Of a DNA stretch of 18,343 nt, positions 1 to 6,150 are shown piece by piece; positions within the stretch are counted from its first letter, which is position 1; each line of letters begins with the position of its first letter. This stretch comes from Rhodospirillales bacterium (GTDB lineage: Bacteria; Pseudomonadota; Alphaproteobacteria; Micavibrionales; UBA2020), in the NCBI GenBank assembly GCA_023266795.1, contig JAHFPI010000014.1, positions 1-18,343 of the forward strand, in the 5' to 3' direction. The notes under the pieces were generated by a model that ran no database searches, was not told the DNA's origin, and was given only the letters and a program-made list of their open reading frames with translations. A program made the translations under genes and the position numbers.

Positions 1-256
1 CGAACACATATAATAATGCATTCGCTATAATTATCGTCGCTACCTGTCCATAGCCACCAGTTTCATCCATTGCGATAATAGACGGAGGACACAAGACCAA
101 CGCGATGTTTTGAAACACGAAGCTAGAAATTAATTGAGTAGATTGACTCTCGAATGTGTGTAAAAAAATCGCAATCAACAACAATATTGTAGGCATTACA
201 GCACCCGCCAAGCCGAACAATCCCGTGAAGTACCAAAAATTCATCTTAAACTTCAT
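1..256 (-). CDS. Partial small membrane protein, runs off left edge
   Basis: An open minus-strand frame starts at an ATG at 254-256 and stays open for about 85 codons to the window edge. The translation begins MKFKMNFWYFTGLFGL and is strongly hydrophobic, with three likely membrane segments (about residues 7-32, 44-60 and 71-85) separated by short polar loops. A purine-rich GGGGTGA lies just upstream of the ATG. The next upstream ATG in this frame is followed at once by a stop, which fixes the start. I do not recognise the family. The gene is AT-richer than the neighbouring fliP and shares its orientation, 84 bases downstream, so it could be co-transcribed. It is probably not a flagellar component. 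The C-terminus is outside the window, so length and function cannot be judged. Confidence 0.55.
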   Translation of the reverse strand, partial: MKFKMNFWYFTGLFGLAGAVMPTILLLIAIFLHTFESQSTQLISSFVFQNIALVLCPPSIIAMDETGGYGQVATIIIANALLYVF

Positions 257-309
257 CGTCACCCCATCGCCCTACGCTTCTGCTTTGTCCTCAAGAATCA
301 AACGGAATC

Positions 310-337
310 AAAGGGGTCTGAGTAAATTGAAATTAAA
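310..337. repeat. Possible repeat-end sequence next to the fliP stop
   Basis: The stretch contains AAAGGGGTCTGAGTAAATTG followed by an A/T-rich tail and ends a few bases before the fliP stop codon. From memory it resembles short motifs of the form GGGGTCAGAGTAAATT that recur at the ends of REP or Y1-transposase-associated elements in many proteobacteria. No matching inverted partner is visible in this window, so this is a resemblance only. It may instead be ordinary intergenic DNA. Confidence 0.2.
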
Positions 338-340
338 TCC

Positions 341-1177
341 TTACCCCGCCCCGTAACTCTGCACCAGACTCCCCGCAATCAAATACCAGCCGTCGACCAG
401 CACGAAGAAGATGATCTTGAACGGCAGGGCGATCATGACCGGCGGGAGCATCATCATACCCATCGACATCAGGATGGACGAGGTCACCATGTCGATAATC
501 AGGAACGGCAGGAAGATCAGGAAGCCGATTTCGAAGGCGCGGCGCAGTTCGGAGATCATGAAGGCCGGAATGACCACCTGCAGCGGCGTCGCCATCGCGT
601 CGTCGGTCTTTTTGGTCTTGCTCAGGTTCATGAACAGCGTCAGGTCTTTGTCCCGCGCGTGCTTGAGCATGAACTGCTTGAACGGCGTGACGGCCTTCTG
701 CATCGCCTCCATCTCGTCCATCGAGCCTTCCATCAGCGGCTTGATGCCCTGATCGTAGGACGCCTGAATGGTCGGCGTCATGATGAAGAAGGTCAGGAAC
801 AACGCGAGGCTCAGCAGCACGGTATTCGGCGGCGTCTGCTGCGTGCCGAGCGCGGTGCGCAGGAACGACAGCACCACCACAATCCGCGTGAACGACGTCA
901 TCATCACCAGGATGGACGGCGCCAGCGAGAGGACGGTTATCAGAATAACCATCTGGACCACGCGTCCGGCAACCGAGCCGCCGTCCGCGCCCGCATCGCC
1001 GCCGGCTTTGCCGCCGAGGTCAAGCGTCAGGCTCTGCGCCCAGACTTCGCTCGGGATGAAGAGGATGGCCAGCACTAATAAAGCTGTCATTCCCGCGAAG
1101 GCGGGAATCCATTTGCGCCAACGTGAAGATGGACCCCCGCCTTCGCGGGGGTGACGAACTGGCTTAAATCTTGACAT
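341..1177 (-). CDS. fliP: Flagellar export gate protein FliP
   Basis: FliP is the main subunit of the membrane core (FliP5-FliQ4-FliR1) of the flagellar type III export gate. The C-terminal half carries the family signature, including FLIIDMVTSSILMSMGMMML and PFKIIFFVLVDGW, and four hydrophobic segments. The precursor has a signal-type hydrophobic core (ALLVLAILFI) ending in EVWA-Q, a likely cleavage site, as expected for FliP. I place the start at the ATG ending at 1177, which has AAGGGA eight bases upstream and overlaps the fliO end by 14 bases; an in-frame ATG at 1198 would add seven residues. About 24 residues between this start and the hydrophobic core are encoded by the palindromic repeat at 1086-1155, giving an unusually long n-region. 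A third candidate start is the ATG at 1090, supplied by the repeat itself, but it has no good ribosome binding site. The predicted 278 residues exceed the usual length of about 245, mainly because of the repeat. Confidence 0.95.
   Translation of the reverse strand: MSRFKPVRHPREGGGPSSRWRKWIPAFAGMTALLVLAILFIPSEVWAQSLTLDLGGKAGGDAGADGGSVAGRVVQMVILITVLSLAPSILVMMTSFTRIVVVLSFLRTALGTQQTPPNTVLLSLALFLTFFIMTPTIQASYDQGIKPLMEGSMDEMEAMQKAVTPFKQFMLKHARDKDLTLFMNLSKTKKTDDAMATPLQVVIPAFMISELRRAFEIGFLIFLPFLIIDMVTSSILMSMGMMMLPPVMIALPFKIIFFVLVDGWYLIAGSLVQSYGAG
1086..1155. repeat. Palindromic repeat (IPAFAGMT type) inside fliP
   Basis: About 70 bp made of two GC-rich hairpins facing each other. One is TCCCGC-GAAG-GCGGGA at 1091-1106. 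The other is CCCCCGC-CTTC-GCGGGGG at 1134-1151. The ends GTCAT and GTGAC are near-complementary, so the whole unit is also a palindrome. Translated in the fliP frame it gives the familiar repeat-derived peptide ending WIPAFAGMT. Such elements are usually intergenic and multicopy in alpha- and other proteobacteria; here it is read through in frame. No second copy is present in the window. Confidence 0.85.
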
Positions 1178-1487
1178 TACGCGGGTCCCTTGTTGCAAAC
1201 GCGACGATGTGGTCGTCCTCTTCCTTTGCAGCGATGTCTGTTGCTACAACCGTTTCGCTCTCCTGCCCCAGCACCAGCAGATGCTCGCGGTCGTCGCACC
1301 GCACCAGCACAAGGCGGCGGCGGTGATCGATCGGCAGATACTCGACAATCTTGAGACGCTTTTTGTCGGTATTCCGCAGGGGAGTCCCGCCCAGCCCCAG
1401 CCGCTTCAGGAACCACGAAAACAACAGCATCAGCGAGATGACGAAAACAAAAACGCTGGCAAATTTTAAAAGAAGAAGCATATCCAT
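1164..1487 (-). CDS. fliO: Flagellar biosynthesis protein FliO
   Basis: A 107-residue protein with one N-terminal membrane segment (about residues 5-27) followed by a cytoplasmic part of the FliO type: LKRLGLGG, then KKRLKIVEYLPIDHRRRLVLVRCDDREHLLVLG in general layout, matching the conserved FliO/MopB pattern of a basic patch and a beta-rich core. FliO helps assemble the FliP ring of the export gate. The stop of the upstream 93-residue gene is only three bases before this ATG, with GGAGG about 11 bases upstream inside that gene's end. The 3' end overlaps the fliP start, so all four genes are probably translationally coupled. The short size and direct position ahead of fliP support the assignment more than residue identity, because FliO is poorly conserved. 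Confidence 0.85.
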   Translation of the reverse strand: MDMLLLLKFASVFVFVISLMLLFSWFLKRLGLGGTPLRNTDKKRLKIVEYLPIDHRRRLVLVRCDDREHLLVLGQESETVVATDIAAKEEDDHIVAFATRDPRNVKI

Positions 1488-1490
1488 GGA

Positions 1491-1772
1491 TTATTTAACC
1501 TCCGTAGCGCTGAAATTATCCTGTTGTTCCTTCATGGTGCGCGCCAGCACTTCAAGGGAGTCGATCAACTGGGTCATCTGGCTTTCAAGCGCCTGACCGT
1601 CTTTTTCCGGCAGTTCGGCAATGGCGTCGCAAACATCGATCACGTTTTTATCGAGCCCTTGCAGATCCATGATCTCGCCCTTGGTCACGCGCGCCTGGCA
1701 GTCGCGCACGTAATCGACAATCCCCCTCAGCCGCTTGCCGATTTCCGCCGCCCCGTTTTCTTTATTTACCAT
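1491..1772 (-). CDS. Unknown 93-residue helical protein in fliO-fliP operon
   Basis: The start is the ATG at 1770-1772, inside the 3' end of the FlhB-like gene (11-base overlap), with AGGTGAGG just upstream. An in-frame extension back to 1838 exists, but it would overlap the previous gene for 77 bases and lacks a ribosome site. The product begins MVNKENGAAEIGKRLRG, is mostly charged and helical, and has no signal peptide or membrane segment. The C-terminal half (LESQMTQLIDSLEVLARTMK) could form an amphipathic helix or coiled coil. I do not recognise a family. Its place between the FlhB-like gene and fliO, with coupling on both sides, suggests a flagellar accessory role, perhaps as a small cytoplasmic export chaperone or regulator, but that is inference from context only. 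Confidence 0.75.
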   Translation of the reverse strand: MVNKENGAAEIGKRLRGIVDYVRDCQARVTKGEIMDLQGLDKNVIDVCDAIAELPEKDGQALESQMTQLIDSLEVLARTMKEQQDNFSATEVK

Positions 1773-2133
1773 CTGCCTCACCTGTATCCGGTTTTGTTTC
1801 TTTTGTGGACTGGTACGTTCCGTTAGCTTTATAAACATAAGCTAGAATTTCGGCAATGGCGACTAATGCTTCTGAGGGAATATCGCTATCCAGCTCGATC
1901 GCCGCCAGCATCTGGGCCAGATCCTTGTCCTCCCGCACCTTGATGCCGTTCTCAAAGGCCAGACGCACGATTTCTTCCGCCAGTTTACCGTAACCTGCGG
2001 CGACCACCTTCGGGATAGCGCTCTCGTCCACACCGAATTTTTTCAGGGCGACGGCGGCGTGACGGCGGCTCTTTTCCGATTCAATTTTATCTTTCTTGCC
2101 GTCTTCAGGGAAATTATCCAGAATATTGACCAT
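1762..2133 (-). CDS. FlhB C-domain-like protein lacking the cleavage site
   Basis: A 123-residue soluble protein. Residues about 25-103 align by eye with the cytoplasmic FlhB domain encoded at 6961-7220: AAVALKKF here against YAVALKYD there, then ..VVAAGYGKLAEEIV.. against ..MVAKGVDAIAEKIK.., ending ILAYVYK against VISYVFK. The autocleavage motif NPTH of FlhB is replaced by S-R-R-H (residues 22-25), so it cannot process itself the same way, and the four membrane helices are absent. Stand-alone FlhB_C homologues (called FhlB or FlhX in other bacteria) are known near flagellar genes and may substitute for or modulate the export switch. AAGGG lies seven bases before the ATG. It is the first gene of the leftward operon, with a fair sigma-70-like promoter at 2154-2181. 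Confidence 0.85.
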   Translation of the reverse strand: MVNILDNFPEDGKKDKIESEKSRRHAAVALKKFGVDESAIPKVVAAGYGKLAEEIVRLAFENGIKVREDKDLAQMLAAIELDSDIPSEALVAIAEILAYVYKANGTYQSTKETKPDTGEADGK

Positions 2134-2153
2134 AACCGAGCCCTTTCAAAACA

Positions 2154-2181
2154 AGTGTAGCAAAAGTTTACGAGATGTTAA
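2154..2181 (-). promoter_or_regulatory. Candidate promoter of the leftward flagellar operon
   Basis: On the minus strand TTAACA (2176-2181) and TACACT (2154-2159) are separated by 16 bases, a reasonable housekeeping-sigma match. They lie about 20 bases before the ATG of the FlhB-like gene. The 109-base divergent gap also has to drive flgB. I could not identify a convincing -35/-10 pair, sigma-54 site or full CtrA box for the flgB direction. Confidence 0.4.
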
Positions 2182-2242
2182 CGACAATAATGTCACAATA
2201 CATATTGGAATAATGTGATACACTCATGTGGGGAGTTAAGGG

Positions 2243-2671
2243 ATGACCACACAAGATTTGACGCTGATGCAGGCGGCTATTAAAAAGATGCACTGGCATG
2301 AAACACGCCAGAAGGTCTTGGCGCAGAATGTCGCCAATGCCGATACGCCGGGTTACAAACCTCAGGATGTAGCACCTTTGGATTTCAAAGGGATGCTGGA
2401 AAGTTCTACAAGTTCACTTTCGTTGGGCGGCGCAATGCACCTCGCCACGACGGATCCGAAACATTTGGACCTCAACGGCGCCACGGGCGCTTCCGGCAGA
2501 CCTGTCGGCAAGAACCAGAAAAATCCTTACGAGACATCCCCTTCCGGCAATGCCGTCGTCCTTGAAGAGCAACTGCTGAAGATGAATGAAAACTATACCG
2601 ATCATCGCCTGACGACGACGATCTATCAGAAAAACATCGATATGCTGAAGGCCTCGCTGAGGTCTCAATAA
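2243..2671 (+). CDS. flgB: Flagellar proximal rod protein FlgB
   Basis: FlgB forms part of the proximal rod of the flagellar basal body and is exported by the flagellar type III system without a cleaved signal peptide. The N-terminus has the rod-protein signature ..RQKVLAQNVANADTPGYK (about residues 22-39), followed by PQDVAPLDF. The C-terminal helix, LTTTIYQKNIDMLKASLRSQ, is the usual rod/hook-family end. At 142 residues it is normal for the family. The ATG at 2243 is preceded by GGGGAGTTAAGGG, a clear ribosome site. It is the first gene of the rightward cluster flgB-flgC-fliE-fliQ, with flgC beginning 26 bases downstream. Confidence 0.95.
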   Translation: MTTQDLTLMQAAIKKMHWHETRQKVLAQNVANADTPGYKPQDVAPLDFKGMLESSTSSLSLGGAMHLATTDPKHLDLNGATGASGRPVGKNQKNPYETSPSGNAVVLEEQLLKMNENYTDHRLTTTIYQKNIDMLKASLRSQ

Positions 2672-2697
2672 TAAAGATTAAAAGAATGAGGTAAGAC

Positions 2698-3108
2698 ATG
2701 GATTTACTTGACGCAATGACGCAGGCCGCAAAAGGGATGAAGGCGCAGGGCGTGCGTATGCGCGTTATCTCCGAAAATCTGGCCAATGCGGAAACCACAG
2801 GCAAAGGCAAAGGTCAGGCTCCCTACCAGCGCAGGGTCGTTACTTTTAAAAACGTCCTTGATAAAGCCAACGGCCTGCAGGAAGTAGCGGTCGATAAGGT
2901 TATGGCGGATCGCTCCGATTTTATCCTGAAGTATGATCCCAGCCATCCCGCCGCCGACAAAAACGGCTATGTCAAAATGCCGAACGTCAATCCGCTGATC
3001 GAGATAATGGATATGCGGGAAGCCCAGAGATCTTACGAAGCCAACCTTGGCGTTATCGATATGGCCAAAGGGATGCTGATGCGCACCCTCGACCTGCTGA
3101 GCAGGTAA
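2698..3108 (+). CDS. flgC: Flagellar proximal rod protein FlgC
   Basis: FlgC is a proximal rod subunit that stacks on FlgB. The N-terminus (MDLLDAMTQAAKGMKAQGVR and then ISENLANAETTG) is the conserved rod-protein segment. The middle contains YDPSHPAADKNGYVKMPNVN, the hallmark FlgC motif, and the end MREAQRSYEANLGVIDMAKGM leads into the C-terminal polymerisation helix. It has 136 residues, typical for the family. GAGGTAAG precedes the ATG at good spacing. The gene lies between flgB and fliE in the common alphaproteobacterial order. Confidence 0.96.
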   Translation: MDLLDAMTQAAKGMKAQGVRMRVISENLANAETTGKGKGQAPYQRRVVTFKNVLDKANGLQEVAVDKVMADRSDFILKYDPSHPAADKNGYVKMPNVNPLIEIMDMREAQRSYEANLGVIDMAKGMLMRTLDLLSR

Positions 3109-3127
3109 AACATAAGGAGTTTAAAAT

Positions 3128-3442
3128 ATGGCAAACATTACAGACGCCACCACCGCCTATTCCGCAGCGCTTAACCAGCTTAAGAAAGCAGCGGGTTCGG
3201 ACTCCGGCGCGGAGGCCTCCTCCGGAGCGGCCTTCGGCGACCTGCTGAAAAAATCCCTCGAATCCGCCGTCGACATGCAGCATAAAAGCGAAAAAGTTTC
3301 CGGTGCCGCACTGGCCGGAAAAGCCGATATGACGGACGTTTTGCAGGCGGTCACCGACGCCGAAATGGCCCTGAACACGGTGCTTGCCGTCCGCGACAAA
3401 GTGGTGCAAGCTTACGAAGCGGTTATGCGCACACCGATGTAA
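3128..3442 (+). CDS. fliE: Flagellar hook-basal body adaptor FliE
   Basis: FliE joins the MS ring to the proximal rod and is the first rod substrate exported. The 104-residue protein has a variable N-terminus and a conserved C-terminal half, LLKKSLESAVDMQHKSEK, then a helix with DVLQAVTDAEMALNTVLAVR and KVVQAYEAVMRTPM. The ending Y-(E/Q)-x-(V/I)-M-R is typical of FliE. AAGGAG lies upstream of the ATG. It starts 19 bases after flgC and precedes fliQ by 20 bases, so it belongs to the same transcript. Confidence 0.95.
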   Translation: MANITDATTAYSAALNQLKKAAGSDSGAEASSGAAFGDLLKKSLESAVDMQHKSEKVSGAALAGKADMTDVLQAVTDAEMALNTVLAVRDKVVQAYEAVMRTPM

Positions 3443-3462
3443 GCAGGACTTGGGCTTTTCTC

Positions 3463-3729
3463 ATGGATGAAACTCAAATAATCGACTTCACACGTGAAGC
3501 CATTATGCTGACAATCAAAATTTCGGCACCGGTGATGATGGTCGGTCTTGTGGTCGGCGTTCTTATCTCACTGGTGCAGGCGCTGACGCAGATACAGGAA
3601 ATGACGCTGACCTTCGTGCCGAAGATCATGGCGATTTTTGCCACCATTTTCGTCATGTTCCCGATGATGATCGCCCTCCTCATCGCCTTCACGCAGAAGA
3701 TTGCCGATACGATTGTCGGGATGAATTAG
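3463..3729 (+). CDS. fliQ: Flagellar export gate protein FliQ
   Basis: FliQ is a small two-helix membrane protein of the export gate; four copies wrap the FliP-FliR core. The sequence starts MDETQIIDFTREAIMLTIKI and has the family's first membrane segment (PVMMVGLVVGVLISLVQALTQ), the conserved link QIQEMTLTFVPKI, and the second membrane segment. At 88 residues it is the normal length. The ribosome site is weak (AGGA about 15 bases upstream), so coupling to fliE is likely. In most genomes fliR follows directly; here a minus-strand peptidase gene ends only 7 bases after the fliQ stop, with no room for an intrinsic terminator. Confidence 0.96.
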   Translation: MDETQIIDFTREAIMLTIKISAPVMMVGLVVGVLISLVQALTQIQEMTLTFVPKIMAIFATIFVMFPMMIALLIAFTQKIADTIVGMN

Positions 3730-3736
3730 CGGAAAT

Positions 3737-4381
3737 TTATAATTCTATAAACGGCCTCGGGTCAGGGAAATCCGTCTCTGACACGGGTGGCGGCATATAA
3801 CCGTCAACGGCCAGCGGATTGCCGCCCGCCGCCATCTTCATTTGCTTTTCCGAGACAAGCTGCACATGAAGATGCGGGAACCATACCCCGTTCTCATGAG
3901 GCTTCCCGATACGTCCCACGATATCTCCTGCCGCCAGTTTATCCCCAACGGCGACCGTGTCATCCCACGCCAGATGCCCGTAGTAGAGATAGTCCGCGCC
4001 TGTAACCGGAGGTTGGTCAAGCTTGAATATCAATACTCCTCCCCATCCACCAAAAGAGTTATCCCGCCCGATGTGTACCACTTTGGCATCAGCGCATAAA
4101 GCCACGCGCGTGCCGTCCGGAACGTTGTAATCAACGCCCAAATGCGCCTGAGGCCCTGCCGGCAGGTAGTGGCCGCGCCATAGATAAGAGCGGTCTTCAA
4201 GATACCCGCCGTAAGTGAAATCCACGCCGCGCCGCCGCGCGATGTCAAGAACCCAGGCGTTGCACTTCTCCGGATCAAGGAGAGGATTTTCTTCTCCCGT
4301 GAAGTCTTTCCGCGCCAGATCATCCAGATTGACCTCTGCCCATTTCTTCCCGCACAGATCAGGGAAAATTTTTTCTTTCAT
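3737..4381 (-). CDS. M23-family metallopeptidase without signal peptide
   Basis: A 214-residue protein with a complete LytM/M23 active site. The zinc ligands are H80 and D84 (in HLGVDYNVP) and H172; H136 (in YYGHL) and H170 (in PHLHVQL) are the catalytic or second-shell histidines. M23 enzymes usually cut glycine-containing peptide bonds, commonly in peptidoglycan cross-links, but this protein has no signal peptide, lipobox or membrane segment. The N-terminal 70 residues are a soluble extension with no domain I recognise. GAGGAA lies eight bases before the ATG. It is divergent from the GNAT gene and convergent with fliQ, inside what would normally be an unbroken fliQ-fliR pair. Some cytosolic M23-like domains are known fused to metabolic enzymes, so the target need not be cell wall. 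Function beyond metallopeptidase is unresolved. Confidence 0.85.
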   Translation of the reverse strand: MKEKIFPDLCGKKWAEVNLDDLARKDFTGEENPLLDPEKCNAWVLDIARRRGVDFTYGGYLEDRSYLWRGHYLPAGPQAHLGVDYNVPDGTRVALCADAKVVHIGRDNSFGGWGGVLIFKLDQPPVTGADYLYYGHLAWDDTVAVGDKLAAGDIVGRIGKPHENGVWFPHLHVQLVSEKQMKMAAGGNPLAVDGYMPPPVSETDFPDPRPFIEL

Positions 4382-4480
4382 TGCTCAGATTCCTCTACTA
4401 GGATATTTTTTGTATCTGATCTTTTACAAGAATCAAAGACATTTGCTTGGCAAGCTGTGTGGCCCTTGAGGAGTTTTTGC

Positions 4481-5287
4481 GTGAATAAAGAGTTTAATGA
4501 GAAGGCGCGACACTTTCTCAGAATCAAAAAACTGGATGGGAATGACGTTCACGTCGTGGAAGGTGACAATCCGAAGTCCATTTCCCTGCTCGTCAAGGCT
4601 TATAAGGGCGTATATGAGCCCTCTTTCCCTATGGAAAAAGACCGTGAATCATTAGCCTCCTGGCTGGATAACCTGAAAAGCCGAGACGCCAGCGTAAATA
4701 TCACAATTTCAATTTTAGGCGAAAATCTGGATTCATCCCGTCCCTGCATAAAAGCCATTGCAGTCGGATATTACTACAGCAATCACGATGTAGGTTCGCT
4801 GGCCTACCTCGCCACGGCTCCGGAATTCAGAAATCGGGGTCTGGGGCATATCCTGAATAATGCCAACAATTATGCCCTGCTCCAATCTGCGGCTAACAAA
4901 GGCCGTAAATTGAGGGGCATTTTTCTTGAATGTAATGACCCTGAGAAAATATCGCCGGAAAACGATGTCATGGATCCTGCGCTGCGTATCAGAATGTATA
5001 AAAAGTGGGGCGCAATTGTCCTTCCTATAGACTACACGCAGCCCCCCCTATCTGAGGGCGCTGCGAAATGCGGCACACTCAAATTACTTGCCTATCCGCA
5101 TCCTGAAACGGGTGCGTACCCTACATTGGCGGCAATCAAAGACTACATAACGGGTGTCTATACGGAACTTGCCAGATACGCCGGCATGCCTCCCCAGGAT
5201 AATCCGGATTATATCAAAACAATATTGCAGATTGACACGATGAAACCAAAACACCGGCACCCAAAAGTCCAAAATACCCCCTTCTGA
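4481..5287 (+). CDS. GNAT-like N-acetyltransferase
   Basis: A protein of about 268 residues. The central region has a GNAT acetyl-CoA-binding motif A: a beta strand (VGSLAYLATAPEFRNRGLGH) in which R117-N-R-G-L-G122 forms the pyrophosphate loop, followed by a helix. A later segment, RMYKKWGAIVLPIDY, resembles GNAT motif B, where YxxxG is common. The N-terminal 60 residues and C-terminal 80 residues are not assignable. I choose the GTG at 4481 because GAGGAG sits seven bases upstream; an in-frame GTG at 4457 lacks a ribosome site. The gene is visibly AT-richer than the flagellar genes and sits with the M23 gene between fliQ and fliR, suggesting later insertion. Substrate unknown. Confidence 0.75.
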   Translation: MNKEFNEKARHFLRIKKLDGNDVHVVEGDNPKSISLLVKAYKGVYEPSFPMEKDRESLASWLDNLKSRDASVNITISILGENLDSSRPCIKAIAVGYYYSNHDVGSLAYLATAPEFRNRGLGHILNNANNYALLQSAANKGRKLRGIFLECNDPEKISPENDVMDPALRIRMYKKWGAIVLPIDYTQPPLSEGAAKCGTLKLLAYPHPETGAYPTLAAIKDYITGVYTELARYAGMPPQDNPDYIKTILQIDTMKPKHRHPKVQNTPF

Positions 5288-5292
5288 TTTTG

Positions 5293-5323
5293 TTGCTGGT
5301 AATAAAGGGCTAGAACTTATAAT
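5293..5323 (+). promoter_or_regulatory. Candidate promoter ahead of fliR
   Basis: A perfect TATAAT lies at 5318-5323 and a weak TTGCTG at 5293-5298, with a long 19-base spacer. The M23 and GNAT genes separate fliR from the flgB-fliQ transcript, so fliR-flhB-cckA either need a promoter of their own here or are read through from the GNAT gene. The -10 box is convincing; the -35 is not. Confidence 0.35.
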
Positions 5324-5367
5324 ATACATACAGATAGTGTGTGGTATTGAAGTTGGTTTTCATATAA

Positions 5368-6144
5368 ATGCAAAGCTTCCTGCAGGAACTGATTGTCGGC
5401 AACATCTTCGCCTTTCTGCTGATTTTCATGCGCTTCGGGCTGGCGCTGATGATCATGCCGGGGATCGGCGACAGTTTCGTTTCGCCGATGATCCGCCTGC
5501 TGTTCGCCTTGTCGATAAGCTTTGTCCTCACGCCTGTCCTCGCCCCTCACTTGCCGGCTATTCCCGGTAATACCAACACGCTGCTGATGCTGCTTATTTC
5601 CGAAGCCTTTGTCGGCGTTTTTATCGGCACAGTGATGCGTATTCTGGTGTCGGCGCTTGATACGGCGGGCACGGTAGTTTCCATCCAGACAGGGCTTTCA
5701 AACGCCACGCTGTTCAATCCGGCGGCGGACGCGCAGGGCTCCATCATGAGCGCGGTTTATTCCTCGCTCGGCGTGACGATCATCCTGACAGCCGACATCC
5801 ATCACCAGATGCTCGCAGCCGTTGTGGACAGCTACCAGTTGTTTCCCGCTTCCGGCGCCTTTCCGGATATGGGGTCGATTTCGGAAGTTATCACCAAGAC
5901 CGTCACCGTCGCCTTCAAGACCGGCATACAGCTCGGCATCCCTTTTCTGGTTGTGGGCACGCTGGTGCAGGTCGGCTTCGGCTTGCTGGGCCGCCTGATG
6001 CCGCAGATACAGGTCTTTTTTCTGGCCCTGCCGGTGCAGATCTTTCTGGGCCTGCTGACGTTGCTGCTGGTCTTATCCTCCGGCATCATTTTTTGGCTGA
6101 ACGGATATGAAACGATCCTCACGCAATCCCTGATACCGGAGTAG
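5368..6144 (+). CDS. fliR: Flagellar export gate protein FliR
   Basis: FliR is the single-copy subunit that caps the FliP ring in the export gate. The 258-residue protein is hydrophobic with about six membrane segments and shows the family pattern: FMRFGLALMIMPGIGDSFVS near the N-terminus, then TAGTVVSIQTGLSNATLFNP, a conserved FliR loop, and later LLGRLMPQIQVFFLALPVQI. The length is normal. The ribosome site is poor (a GAAG some 15 bases upstream of the ATG). flhB begins 7 bases after the stop. It is separated from fliQ by two unrelated genes, which is unusual. Confidence 0.95.
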   Translation: MQSFLQELIVGNIFAFLLIFMRFGLALMIMPGIGDSFVSPMIRLLFALSISFVLTPVLAPHLPAIPGNTNTLLMLLISEAFVGVFIGTVMRILVSALDTAGTVVSIQTGLSNATLFNPAADAQGSIMSAVYSSLGVTIILTADIHHQMLAAVVDSYQLFPASGAFPDMGSISEVITKTVTVAFKTGIQLGIPFLVVGTLVQVGFGLLGRLMPQIQVFFLALPVQIFLGLLTLLLVLSSGIIFWLNGYETILTQSLIPE

Positions 6145-6150
6145 TCCGCA

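Noticed and set aside
156..356. A 66-codon plus-strand frame near the left edge
   Set aside because: It is antisense to a hydrophobic open frame that runs off the edge and to the fliP end; no ribosome site.
2134..2242. CtrA box or sigma-54 promoter ahead of flgB
   Set aside because: Only partial half-sites (TTAAC, TGTCAC) with wrong spacing; not enough to call.
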